The notes: generated from the sequence alone by a model not told the origin. Counted from the first letter of the stretch, positions 21,960 through 33,328 are shown. The stretch: DNA of 64,000 nt from Linanthus parryae (GCA_023055425.1 JALGPY010000001.1:142191368-142255367), one strand, 5' to 3'. Numbers and translations: made by a program.

Positions 21960-23270
21960 CGATCTTGACTGATCATCAAAGCCTATCTCTTACGATAGCG
22001 AACGCGATCTTAATTGATCATCGAAGCCTATCTCTTACGATAGCGAATGCGATCTCAATCGATCATTCAAAGCCATCTCTTACGATAGCAAATGCGATCT
22101 CAATCGATCATTCAAAGCCTATCTCTTACGATAGCAGCAAATGCAACCGTGATCCTAACTGATCATCGAAGCCTATCTCTTACGATAGCAACTAAATACA
22201 AATGCGATCTTTAGTGATCATCTAAAGCCCATCTCCTACGATGGCAGCCAATACAAATGTGATCTTAATCGATCATCTAAAGCCTATCTCTTACGATAGC
22301 AGCTACACGCGAACGCGATCTTAAGTGATCATCTAAAGCCCATCTCCTACGATGGCGGCCACTACAAATGTGATCTTAATCGATCATCTAAAGCCTATCT
22401 CTTACGATAGCAGCTACACGCGAACGCGATCTTAAGTGATCATCTAAAGCCCATCTCCTACGATGGCGGCCACTACAAATGTGATCTTAATCGATCATCT
22501 AAAGCCTATCTCTTACGATAGCAGTTACACGCGAATGCGATCTTAAGTGATCATCTAAAGCCCATCTCCTACGATGGCAGCCAATGCAAATGCGATCTTA
22601 ATTGATCATTTGAAGCCCATCTCTCATGGTAGCAATCAAATGCAAATGCGATCTTAAGTGATCATTAAAGCCTATCTCTTACGATAGCAGCCAAACGCAA
22701 ATGTGATCTTAAGTAATCATCTAAAGCCTATCTCTCATGGTAGCAATCAAATACGAATGCGGTCTTAAGTGATCATTAAAGCCTATCTCTTGCGATAGCA
22801 CCCAAACGAAAATACGATCTTACATGATCATCCAAAGCCTATCTTTTGCGATAGCAGCGAAATACAAAAACGATCTCAATCGATTATCTAACGCCTATCT
22901 CTTGAGATAGCGGGTTATACAGATGCGATCTTATAATGATCTTCTCAAGCCTATCTGTTACGATAGCAATTTTGGTTAATTATCCAAACCCGTCTGATAT
23001 GATGGCAACGCGAGTGCAGAATCATCTTACTAGATCTTCTAAAGATCCGTCTGCTATGATAGCAGTTTATGCGAGAAACGATCTCAAACAAAGCCTATCT
23101 TCTATGATAGCAATTTGCATAGCTCAACGATCTTGATTGATCTCTGGAAAATTATCTGGAACGATAACAACGTTGTGAACATGATCTCATACGATTTACA
23201 ACGACCAACTACAAGCCCATCCGTCAAGATGGCACAGCTGCGAAATTACGATCTCGAATGATCTAGTGAA
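21960..23270 (+). repeat. Tandem repeats of about 50-57 bp in the 3' region of element 2
   Basis: Roughly two dozen units carry GATCTTAA, GATCATCTAAAGCC, then TATCTCTTACGATAGCAGC and a variable AACGCAAATGC-like spacer. Two unit types (TATCTCTTACGATAG and CATCTCCTACGATGG) alternate near 22200-22560, a higher-order pattern. Each unit carries CTATC...GATAG or CCATC...GATGG stems and a GATC...GATC palindrome. It is homologous to the repeats of element 3. Confidence 0.93.
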
Positions 23271-23853
23271 ATATCTGTGAATTGACATCGCATATGTGAA
23301 ATCATTACATGTCATTATGCAAGGCAAAACAAGCCGAAACGCATGCGAAATTGTATTTTGTTGCAAAGAGAGCAAATGGTACAAAAGCTATATATCATTA
23401 TGAGTCAAATGACTTACAATTTATCTATCTAGATAGCAGCTTACAAGCGAAAAGCTCGAATCTAACTACACAGCCAACATGGCTCACAATACATTCGAAA
23501 AATGGCTGGTAAGCCAGAAATGCGCCAAGGGAACTCTCGACTAAGAAAAGAGAGAATCCACCGGTCCTGACACCGGCAGCACAGTGCGCGAATCCGCGGC
23601 CAAAGATCCATAGCAAAAGGGATGCTGCCGCGAAGAGATCAACTCGTCATTCGCCACATCCCTAGCAGCAAGGTCAGGGATACGATATGCCCAAGACCCC
23701 AAAGAATGACTAAGGCCTCTGTCTGATCAAGATAGGCGCCGGAGGAGCTTCCTGTTCCGACAGATGCTACTCCGCAAGACAGGCAAAGCAGTCATTCCTC
23801 TGGTGATGGACTCCTTGTCATGTTGGACAAGGGCATTGACGAGCACCCCGACC
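23271..23853. other. Spacer between repeats and small ORF, element 2
   Basis: No gene is recognised. Degenerate repeat-like motifs (ATCTATCTAGATAGCAGC near 23420) persist to about 23450. Between 23620 and 23850 there is similarity to the corresponding part of element 3 (about 8400-8640). The sequence ends at the stop of the conserved small ORF. Confidence 0.5.
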
Positions 23854-24201
23854 TCACAAATGAGAAGGTGACGGATTCTTCTTCGGAGATGCTGAAGAAG
23901 AATCACGCCGTTCATTACGAGACGGTAGCACGGTCACTTCGGCGCTGCACCTCGCCACGAGGCGGCCGGAAACATGACCTGCACACATAATACACGAAGA
24001 AATTTCTTCGAACACACATGAGGTATTATCTGCATCCTCTTTATGACGGTTATAAACAGCAATAAGCCTCATAAAGTGGATCTTGGAAACTATTTCTATA
24101 GCACAAAGCGCAAACTCAGGATTCAAAACTTGAAGTTGCCATGAATCAACGAAAAGCAAGCGTTGAAGCCAGCAGTCGCAAGGACTCACGGCAAAGCACA
24201 T
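23854..24201 (-). CDS. Conserved small ORF in accessory region, element 2 (uncertain)
   Basis: An ATG at 24201-24199 opens about 115 codons. The frame and residues are similar in element 3 (8054-8401). Shared blocks include DCWLQ, DSWQL, CAIEI, HKEDA and AGHVSGRL. A TATA-like box lies 37 bp upstream (24245-24238). A GCAG splice-acceptor-like end before GTCATGTTTCC sits inside it, so the true exon structure may differ. It lies downstream of and on the same strand as the PMD-like gene. No domain is recognised. Confidence 0.4.
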   Translation of the reverse strand: MCFAVSPCDCWLQRLLFVDSWQLQVLNPEFALCAIEIVSKIHFMRLIAVYNRHKEDADNTSCVFEEISSCIMCAGHVSGRLVARCSAEVTVLPSRNERRDSSSASPKKNPSPSHL

Positions 24202-24237
24202 GTTTGGGATAGAAGAGCCCAAATGGCAAAGACGGGG

Positions 24238-24245
24238 TTTATATA
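24238..24245 (-). promoter_or_regulatory. TATA-like box of the small ORF
   Basis: The minus strand reads CCTATATAAACC. Element 3 has CTATATAAACC at the same place (8011-8021). The spacing to the first ATG is nearly equal in both copies. It could start a second antisense transcript. Confidence 0.4.
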
Positions 24246-24670
24246 GGCCCTGTAGAGACTCTTCGGTTGCTTAAGATGAGTCAACAAAATTCAAAAAGAG
24301 GGTAAGTTCAATCACTTATGCCTTGAAAAGCGGTAACAATCAATTACCCTACTAGAGGCTACGACGATTCGGTTGCGTATCCTAATAAATGACGGATAGT
24401 CATGATTCGGATGGACTTCCCAACGGAAGCGTACTTATCTGCCGAGAAATTAGCGCGAAAATCAAGCAAAGAATCAATTGCTGATGTCATAATTGGATAT
24501 GCACAGAAATGTCCAATCAAAATCCCGAAAGGGGCAAAACGGGCAAACTCATTGCTTGTTGTTAAAAAAAAAAGAAGGGGGAGAAACCCTAGCAACATTA
24601 CATTAATGTTTCAAAATATTACATTAATGTCTCAACCATTTTTCTTGTTTTCTTTTCAAAATCCGAAAAG
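24246..24670. other. Spacer between small ORF and PMD-like gene, element 2
   Basis: No gene is seen. This is the 3' flank of the PMD-like gene and upstream sequence of the small ORF. It is alignable to 7624-8010 in element 3, including an ATTACATTAATGT-type stretch. Confidence 0.5.
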
Positions 24671-27600
24671 TCAAAACAAATTTTTGACTAAGGAGTCCTG
24701 GGGCTCGAACTGCTCGATCAGCCTCTCCACTTGTTGCACTTCTTGCTTTAGTTGCTCGCACTTGGCATTCATTTCATGATACAGCTTCAAAGCTTCATCA
24801 ACCTTTTGCTTCTGCTGCTCCACCTTCTGCATCTCAGCTGCGAGATTCTGGTGCCCGAGATTCAAAGTTACAGCTGCGCGAATCAGTGTAACTCTGTCCT
24901 TGAGGAATTTGAAACCAAGTCTGCCTTGGACTTTGAGCACGAGATTTTGGCACATGCCACACAGCAATTCGGCACTCTGGGCCGAAATGGTCGCAGGTGT
25001 AGCCGCACACAGCTGCTCTAGTATCCAGATGGCTTCGGTAAGGAATAGCCTCCTGTCAAAAGGACTGATCTCCAGACACCTCACAAACGATCGGGGGTAT
25101 CTGAGGCGCATTCGAACCACCCAGTCTACATCGGTTTGCTTCAAACCTGAGACATCAAAAACAAGTCATGATGTCAAAACTCGCAAGCAAATAATGCGAC
25201 GTGCGAATGGTAAAATCTTTGCTTACCAGTGCCTTCCAGAATTTCATGAATAGAGGGAATGCGGGCCACCGGGTTGTTCGAAGACTGCCCTCGCTCCATG
25301 GCTCTCCTATCAGCTGCAAGCTCCAACCTCTCATAGTCAGGAGGAAGAGTGTAGGCCGCACCAGCTGCGACTACATTCCCAACCTGCGAGCCCCAAATAC
25401 TCCACGCAGGAATAGGTGCTTCTGGTTCAGTCATCGCCGGAGGCGAGGGGACAGCCGAAGTCGCTGGACGGACACTCCCAGATGCGAAAATATTAGCATC
25501 ACTTGTCCTTTCTTCCTCACCGCCAGTACGGACACCTTCGTCCATCGGCACAGCATCAGCTTCGACATCATCGGAAAGTTCGATGACATCCTCGAGACGC
25601 TCACTTACGTGTCCAGCAGCTTCGACGGGCTTCTCGGTATGGGAGCTCGAAATTGGAACGTGGGATGCAGAAGGCTGACTTCTCTGCTCCAGCTCAGGTT
25701 CCTCAGCATGACCTGCGACACCGAATGCGATAATATGAGGTAACTTGTGTTATAAGTTATTTCACCATCTTTACTAAAGCTAAGAATAAGCACCTCCACG
25801 CGAAGGTGGGATTGAGGTATCCTCATCATACACTAGGGACGTGGAACCGTGCCCTATCAGTGTATCCTCACTAAGCAAATCTTTAAGAGAAGCGTGACCT
25901 GGGACGCGAGTAAACCAGTCATGATTTAGCCTCAAGTGGCTACAGCCTAGTATGCGCATATCACTCAAAATGATTACCTGAGGGTTCTCCGCATTTGCTT
26001 ACCAACCAACGGCAAATGTCAGGCTTTGACACACCATGCTTTAACGCACCCACAATTACATCTCTATAAGTAACTGCGAGATTGAAGATCTCACCTTTAT
26101 CGCCACCTGCGATCTCTGCGAAATCCGCTTGGACTTGCTCTAGCTCTGCTGTGTCCTCTCCGGGAACCTCATCTTCTTCCTCCACATGAGGAGCCACTTC
26201 TTCGGGAAGCTCGTCTTCCTCACCAACTGGACGCACTAAGTCGTCGACATGCTGCTCTTCGAGGCTCCGTTGCTTCACACGCTCGAGCTCCTCTTCCTCT
26301 CGCTGCCTCCTTCTTTCAGCAGCCTCCGCGGCTGTCCTCCAGGACTCAGCAAGAACATCCTCGCTTATGGGATCATCTGAAACGCCAGAGTGGGCATTTC
26401 TCTTTTGCCTCTTGGACACGAAGCCACCAATGGCTTCATCATCATCATCTGCGAATACAAAATTGGTTCAAAGAAAAGAACTGCACAGAAGTCATGATAA
26501 AGGACAAGGAAATGCGACGGAAGTACCTCCTGACTCTTCCTCGCGCATCACAACTGTTCCTTCTTCATCTTCTTCTTCATTACTTGCTTGGGGCTCCTGC
26601 CTCTCTTCCTCTTCCTCTTGATTGAATGGAACGAAGGTTTCAACTGCGAGATCTTTTCGCACCTTGCTGGGCATACGACCCTTGCCTTTGTCCTTGACAG
26701 AAAGGGACCTCACTGGGGGCGAAGCTGGAGCGCTCCTAGGGGAAGAAATTGTAATTCCCTTTTGCCTAGGTCTCTTCGCTCTCGGCGCCGCAGTCGCTGG
26801 AGGGGACGGGTCATCTCTAGGAGGAGACGGAGCCGGAGGGTTGTCTATCAGCGAGTCAGCAAAAGTGTTCATGACCCCGCGAACTTTTGTTTCGACCTCG
26901 GCATCCATCCTCCATGCTAGCCGATACGACTCCCCCTCCTTCTGGTGGCAACAATGGTATCCACCAGCGATTTGGAACGGTCACCAGCTGCAAACCTCCG
27001 CACATGACACTGGACAATACAGAACGAAAAGCATCAGTGCAAGCAAATCAAAGAGCTTAAAGCACACAAGGAAACTGCTTACCTCAGCAAACGCCTTGCT
27101 ATATTTGATGACCTGCGTGTCACCCTTCTTGATAGCATCGACCTGCTCCTTCAGAATGAAATCGGGGCACAAATGATTCTCGCGGTCCAACAACGAGTAG
27201 CAACCGTACTCAGACTCGCTCAAACTGCAATTGGGGCGAAACGGAAAAGAGTTTCTCTTGATCAAGGGGGCCCTTCCTGGCTGCGCCGCCGCCTCCGTCT
27301 CCATCCTCGTCTGCTGGGCAATCCAGTATGCGATCCAGTTCTGGGAACAACCACCCTTGCGAGTTCCCGCAGGCTGCTCGAAGGGAAGATTGCTCATGAG
27401 GACCGTCTTGCACTCCTTTGTCAGCAAGCGCTTGTAGCACCCTCTGACTATATACTGGGGCCAGATTGATGGGGCCACCGCATCGAAACCAAACTGAGGA
27501 GAGACCCGAGTAGGGTCAACATCCACTGTAAGCCTTTCATACCGTGGCGCGAGCTCACGAATGTGCTCTGCAAGTGCAGGAAGAGAACCTCGCAGACACC

Positions 27601-28963
27601 AGCAAAAGAACTCACGATAGCGCTCGTGGAAATGCGGCCCCTTTTCAAAAAGAAGGTCTTCTGACAAGACCATGCCTTTGGAAGGATATAGCTTTGGAAA
27701 CCACCGCACATTCTCGACACGTGTGGCGTAGGGCCTGGCAGTGAACTCCCTTCGTTTGTCGCATATCAAGCTCCAAGTACACTTGGTGTTGCTTGCTCCA
27801 AACCATCTCGCAGCTCTCCCGCTGTTGAACGCTTCCGTCTCGCCTGGGGGACACCACTTCTCAAGTGGGAGGGGAGTTGGAGCATAAGACGGCCAGCGCT
27901 CAAAAACCCACATTGTCAAAAAGCTGATATTGACAAAGGTCAGAACATCGAGACGGCCGCGCGATTCCCTCATCGCCAGAACCAGCTGGTCCAGCCTATA
28001 ATATAACGTGCCCAGGACCAAGGGTCCAAGTGCGACCCTCTGGCCAAGAGCGAGCCTCACCGCAAGTGGCAGCACATGGTAGAAGACCCCGTCATGGGGG
28101 TGACCATCAATCAGATACCTCGACAGCCAAGCACAAAGAAAGGCGCAAAGGGTCAGATGATAACCCTTGCCCTCTACGTAATTCTCGGCCTTCGGGTTTC
28201 CGCTCAAAAGCTTCTTAGTAATGCTGTTGCTCGCATAGTCTCGGAAGAAGTACTGCAACCACTTGTTCCAGGTATTCTTCGCAGATGTATCAACCAGCTG
28301 CCAGTTCGGAAGAGGTTTCGTACTGGTCCACCGAGTGGAGATTTTCTTTACCTCTGCTAGGCACTCCTCCATCTGCGCGTACAAGGCCAATTCCGCAGGT
28401 GTTCTTAAGTGACTCAAGGGGTCCACCTCGCCCATGGGGGAAAGCTCATACAGCATTTGAACGTCCTCGAGCGTGGGGGCGGCCTCGAACTCAGCAAAGT
28501 GAAACGTGTGAGTCGCAGGCGAATAGCGGGACAGAAGGTCTAGAAGCATGGACTGATCCAACTTCACGGCAGCACCCTTCATAGCACGGACAGCGAAGAA
28601 AATGCCGGCTTTATCGAGAGTTTCGGCGTAATTACCCAACACGTGGTCAGTCCACTCATCCATATAGTCCAACTTCTGGACAAACGCCTGAGTAGAAATT
28701 GCAGTGTATGGGAATTGCCCATTCTCGATTCCCAATCGAACCACATCCTCGGAGCCAACTAACTCGAGCAAGGCTGAGTTAACTGGGCGAGTCAGTGTTA
28801 ACAACTGCTCAACGGGAACAGGATCAGGCATCCTCTTTGCCTTCACCCTCGCGTGGTAAAAATCTTTCCCACCCAGAAAGGGGGCTTTTCGCCACAGAGC
28901 CTGCGGAAGCTCCGGCATCTCTTCATCTTCCTTGGCGGGTCTGGTTACTCTTGTTTTGGCCAT
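24671..28963 (-). CDS. Antisense accessory gene: PMD-like protein with coiled-coil tail, five exons, intact
   Basis: The exons are 28963-27083, 26941-26527, 26448-25978, 25712-25227 and 25146-24671, with GT-AG introns of 141, 78, 265 and 80 bp. Phases agree at every join and the total is 3729 nt (about 1242 residues plus stop). Exon 1 resembles the plant mobile domain (PF10536, known from host proteins MAIN and MAIL1 and from transposons): TLEDVQMLYEL near residue 190 and, further on, LGPLVLGTLYYRLDQL and FVNISFLTMWVFERWPSYAP. Exons 2-4 are acidic and Pro/Ser-rich, with basic KR clusters (PRAKRPRQKG, KRQKRN) that could be nuclear signals, and a charged helix (AAEAAERRRQREEEELERVKQ). Exon 5 ends in a Gln/Lys/Glu coiled coil. 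ATG at 28963 was chosen because a pyrimidine tract ending CGCAG just upstream looks like a 5'-UTR intron acceptor. The function is not known; a chromatin or silencing role is only a guess from the host family. Confidence 0.85.
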
Positions 28964-29638
28964 TCCTGCGAAAGGGCAAAAAAAAAGGGGGGGAGAAATA
29001 CCACACTTCAGTTTGAATTTTGGAATTCGAGATCTATGCAAAGGAAAACAGACAGTTCCGGTGCCGATTTCAGAAATTGGGGATTTGCAAGACCCAATAT
29101 TGTTGAAAGATTAAGAACGAAGCAGGTTTAAAGATCAAAGCCTCTTCACAGACTTCATGGGTTTACAGATTCAATGCGATTCAAGGCAAACACGGGTAGT
29201 TTAAATCAAAAGTAAACGAGGCCAACCTTGTTTCCTTGAAGCTTGCTTGGAGATGCACAATTGAAGAATACGATTTGCAGTCTTGAACTGATGATTGATT
29301 ATTTGGATCTGCTCCCGAAGATCTCCGGGTACCATTCACTTTAAGAGAAAGAAGCAATGCTTTGCAATGATGGGATACAAGGTATTTATCCAGAAGAACG
29401 AAGGGTTGCGTCCCTTCAGTAGTCGAATCGCAACCGTCACCGTCGTGTCGCGCAATCACAGGACGGGCTGACGTCACGCCTAAAACCCTAAAAGGTCAGA
29501 CGGCACGACTCTAGGGGTTTTAGGTCATAATTACACGCACGGGGGCTGAATCTACCCGTATTTGAATTGGTGCGTGACGACGACGCGCATGTTGGTTTCC
29601 GCGCATGGAAGCCTATACAGCTATGAGCCTTCATGCGC
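28964..29638 (-). promoter_or_regulatory. Upstream region of the PMD-like gene
   Basis: It holds the presumed promoter and 5' UTR of the antisense gene, between its start and the polypurine tract. A run TTTTTTTGCCCTTTCGCAG (minus strand, near 28980-28965) resembles a splice acceptor. A weak TATA-like GGATAAATACC lies near 29395. No other ORF is convincing. Confidence 0.4.
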
Positions 29639-29648
29639 AGAAAGGGGG
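29639..29648 (+). other. Polypurine tract of element 2
   Basis: AGAAAGGGGG lies four bases before the 3' LTR. It is the normal primer site for plus-strand DNA synthesis. Confidence 0.85.
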
Positions 29649-29652
29649 CTAA

Positions 29653-30298
29653 TGTAGATACTGCTTTATGACATGGCAGATCTAGGCCACGTGGCAACCA
29701 TCCAGCACACCATATTGTGCTCCACACACACAGGATCACCAGCCGAGCTGATCCATGTGGGGGCTGCGAGACAGAGCCCTCGCATACCACTGCACGGGAC
29801 TTGTAGGGACTTTGTGGTCTGGAGGCTAGAGTAAGCCCTGTCGCGTGCGAGCCAAGCCCGCACGCGACCTTTAGTAACTGTTTTGAGAGATCTATGGCAC
29901 GAGCTCCCTAGACCCGGTCAATCCGGTCAAACCCGGTCAATCCGGTCAAACCCGGTCAACCTCGTAACGGTTCCGGTACTCGCGCACCACGTGCTCTAAC
30001 GGTTCCTATATACTCGGACGAACGTGCCGTTATGGTTAAGCTAATTAAGCCGCCATTAATGGGCGCATTAACCACACTACAACGGTCATGTTCTCCAGTA
30101 TATATACATCGTTAACCTTTCCATACAAAGAAGAACAACACTGCCATACGCGGAAGCTCTGCCAAACCTCTGTCTCTCTCTCAGACATTGCTACTGACTT
30201 ACTCTCTCCCTACACACACCCCTATTCTTCCTGTGCGATCCCTGATCCACTACGTACGGTGTACACGGAGGTCTCCCCGCCGGAATCTCTTGTGCACA
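29653..30298 (+). repeat. 3' LTR of element 2 (646 bp)
   Basis: Same length as the 5' LTR with a single difference (29974 C versus 15814 T). It is followed by the TSD ATGCT at 30299-30303. Confidence 0.97.
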
Positions 30299-30303
30299 AT
30301 GCT

Positions 30304-31033
30304 CATGGGCGTTCCCATTGACATCTTCGAACTTGTCCCATTTAGGAGCTTTGTACCCGGCAGGGTTAGGCATGAGGTATATCTCTCGTGGAATAGGTGG
30401 ATCTTTGTCAAGCTTCGGGATAATGGTGTCCGCGAACGATTGGTGAGACAGAATGGTTTCTATGCGCTGTTAGAGCGACGTCATACACTCCGGAGCACTT
30501 CCCTCAGCAGCAGGAGGAGGGGTTGCCGCATGCGGAGGCGACACATATGTCGCGGGAGGGCTAGGAACATATTGTGAGTTCACGTTACCCCACGTCGCCG
30601 ATGGAGGATGCAAGGGATATTGTGAGGCCGGATTAGGTACCAAAGTTGGAGGTTGAGGAGTGTGAGTAGAAAGAGGCAACATTTGAGCTGTTGGCCCCTG
30701 AATTGAGGGTAACTGCGTAGTTGCCGGTGGAGTTTGCAGGTTATGATTGGGTGGTGTGGTTGACACTCCCAATCCTTGAGTGGTGGAGGCTCCTCCTCCC
30801 TGAGAGACGGTGGTGGCTGGTGCGGGATTTGGAGCGAGAGTCCCCAGGATAGCCATTATCCATTCCAGCTGTGCGAATTGAGCTTTGAGGTCCTTCGCCT
30901 GATTCTGGATGGTGGCATCCAAGGCCTCTAGCGTCGGAGCTTCACCGGTGGCTGTATGAGTACGGCGGGCCTCCTCTCCCGAGGTGGTCTCCGTGGAAGG
31001 CGATCTGTTACTGACATCATCTTCATGAGACAT
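30304..31033 (-). pseudogene. Gag of element 3, N-terminal part
   Basis: ATG at 31033-31031 begins MSHEDDVSNRSPST, like elements 1 and 2. The disordered N-terminus is followed by a nonsense codon at 30472-30470 (TAA in place of a Gln codon, after MTSL). Homology continues to 30304, where element 2 interrupts gag. The continuation is at 15487-13610. Confidence 0.9.
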
Positions 31034-31052
31034 GGTTGCTTGCAATGGTAAG

Positions 31053-31070
31053 TTCACGTCGGGTTCACCA
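31053..31070 (-). other. Primer binding site of element 3, tRNA-Trp type
   Basis: The minus strand reads TGGTGAACCCGACGTGAA, three bases from the LTR end. It is identical to the other two elements despite the age of this copy. Confidence 0.85.
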
Positions 31071-31073
31071 AAA

Positions 31074-31633
31074 TGTGTACAAGAGAATTCTGCAGAGAGA
31101 ACTCTGTGTACACCAAGGGTAGAGAATAGAAATGGCACAGGAAGTGTAGGGTTGTGTGTAGGGAGAGAGTAAGGCAATAGTACTGTGAGAGAGAGAGACA
31201 GGATTTTGGCAGAGCTTTCGCGTATCTCGGGTCGTTCTCCTTGTATGGAAGGGTTAACGATCCTATATATAACGGAGAATGTGACCGTTGCAGTGTGGTT
31301 AATGCGCCCATAAATGGCGGCTTAATTAGCTTAACCACAACGGCACGTTCGTCCGCGTATATAGGGACCGTTACAGCACGTTATCCGCGTATACCGGAAC
31401 TGTTACTAGGGGTCGCGTGCGGGTTTGGTTGTCGCTCGCACGCGACAGGACTTACTCTAGCCTCCAAACCAATAAGTCCCTACAAGTCCCGTGCGGTGGT
31501 ATGCGAGGGCCCTGTCTCGCAGCCCCCACGTGGATCAGCGCGGCTGGTGATCCAGTGTGTGTGGAGCACATTATGGTGTGCTGGATGATCGCCACGTGGC
31601 TAAGATCTTCTTGTCCAGAAAGCACTATCTACA
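31074..31633 (-). repeat. 5' LTR of element 3 (560 bp)
   Basis: The minus strand starts TGTAGATAGTGC and ends CTTGTACACA. It is clearly related to the other LTRs but more diverged and shorter, lacking most of the CCGGTCAA repeats. The flanking CCAAT (31634-31638) is the candidate TSD; its partner is outside the window. Confidence 0.9.
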
Positions 31634-31802
31634 CCAATATGACAAGAAATTGAAAATTTCTTATGATGCTCTTACCCATAAGAATATCCATACACAAGTC
31701 TTTCCAACTCATCAGAGACTTGATTAATATGAGATACGTAGAATTCTTCAAAAGTATGAGTAGGGGCTGTTACCTCAATAGGTATGGGCACAAGCGCTTC
31801 AT
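31634..31802. other. Short unassigned stretch between element 3 and a solo LTR
   Basis: AT-rich, no gene recognised. The minus strand has a weakly protein-like reading (EEFYVSHINQVSDELERL) that could be an older transposon remnant. Confidence 0.3.
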
Positions 31803-33328
31803 TGTAACACCCCCAAAATGACCAGGCCGGAAACCCGGGGGTGTCACTCCGTACCCGAGATTAAACTTGGATACGAGGAGGTTTAAAACAGAGAATCCAA
31901 ACATAACTTTTATTAACTCTAATCCTTGAGCCTCAAACACAGGCATACAATCCAACTACAGTTTAATGATACTAAAGAATATCTAAGAAACTAAGTGTGA
32001 TATTACTAATCGTCTAAGTGATGATTCGCGTCCCCTGCTAAGCTATGCTCCCGTCATATAAACCTGTGGTGTAGAAAATAAAAAGAGAACACCACAGTTC
32101 CAAAGTCAGCGGAAATACTGAGTAAGTAACACCCAAGCATGTAAACAGATCATGAAGTAATTTGAAAACCAGTTTGTAGTAGTTTTGCTAAAACAAAGTG
32201 AAAGTAAAAGCTTTTGACCCCTTTTATAAAAGAAATAAGATGAGAGATTTCAATTTTCACTTATATTTTCCAAATCACATCCATTATCCAAGTAATGGGA
32301 TTCCAAAACTCATAATATTCCATTTTCCATTAACAACATCCAATCCAAAACCAATTTGTTAATTTGTTGATACGGGGAAAACCAACCATCTCGCAAGCAT
32401 CCAAGACCTTAAGTGTCGACACCCCCCAAAGACTCTTGCGGCCAGAGGAGTGAGTACAGGGAGCTATCCGGGGACTTGCAACCGGATTAAATAAAATAAA
32501 TTGAACGGAAGACCGAAGTCAACACGCCCAATGCCAATAGTACCCAATAACAAAGGCCCCCGCACAACTCTTCCACTTTACGTTGTCATCGATTATTAGA
32601 TTACAGTGATATTTTCAGAGAAACATTTCCACAAGTTGAAACAAGTATTCATGTAGCACATTTTTCACGTAAAAATCATTTTGAGACAAATAAGAATGAA
32701 ATCATTTGACACGAAAAGAGGAATGGGCGCTAGGCCTGGCATGTTTACTTACCTTGAATCTCAAGCCAACGCAATTCAGTTCCTAGTAATACTCGACGTG
32801 TCCTTCGTCAACGAAATTGTCGCCTACAAATTTAATAGTATCCTAATCAACACATTGCACACGAAGTCCTATAGGTAAATGAAATAAATCTCTTACTAAC
32901 TCTCCCCAACCTTTACTAAGGCGAACAACCTCTTTTATAGAAAAATACACTTTATAGAATTAATGTTTATTATTGTAAAACATAGCTTTAGTTATAAAAA
33001 TATAACTTATAAGATAAACTCATTATTTCCCTTATTAAGGGTAGAGAAGCATATTATTTTTCCCCCAAAACAATAATAATTCTAATAGTAGTTCCTCCCA
33101 ACCAAACAAGCCTTAGTAGAGAGCATAAGTTATAAGTTAACTAACTTTTATTCAAAAGAAATAATAAATTTATTTGAAGAAAATAGCTTATTCTAATTTG
33201 TTATAAGCTTATAAAAATAAATTAGAAATATATAATTCATCACTCTCATATTATATTTTTATTTTTGAGTAAAGATGAGTACCAAAAAGATCATTCTAAG
33301 CTTGTGCAAAAAGAATTGTCCCTTATGA

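Larger units (their letters stand above)
15493..30298 (+). mobile_element. Element 2: complete, young Tat-lineage retrotransposon (14.8 kb) with antisense PMD gene
   Basis: The order is LTR, tRNA-Trp PBS, gag-pro-pol (plus strand, broken), three hairpins, tandem repeats, conserved small ORF (minus), five-exon PMD-like gene (minus), polypurine tract, LTR. A 5-bp TSD flanks it. The LTRs are 646 bp each with one difference (T at 15814, C at 29974). The internal protein-coding part has three lesions, so this copy is predicted non-autonomous for Gag-Pol and was probably moved in trans or inactivated recently. Confidence 0.97.
5562..31633 (-). mobile_element. Element 3: old, degenerate Tat-lineage element, split by elements 1 and 2
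   Basis: The remaining pieces are 30304-31633 (5' LTR, PBS, gag start) and 5562-15492 (rest of gag-protease, pol, hairpins, tandem repeats, and the antisense accessory gene now read on the plus strand). Removing element 2 and one copy of ATGCT restores a continuous gag. The accessory gene's 5' part and the 3' LTR should lie beyond element 1, left of the window. Gag-pol has several frameshifts and stops. The accessory gene has far fewer lesions. Confidence 0.9.

Noticed and set aside
21960..23270. Regular repeats with variable spacers, superficially CRISPR-like
   Set aside because: The whole unit including the spacer is repeated and related between copies. It lies inside a plant LTR element and there are no cas genes. 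It is a 3' tandem repeat of a Tat element.
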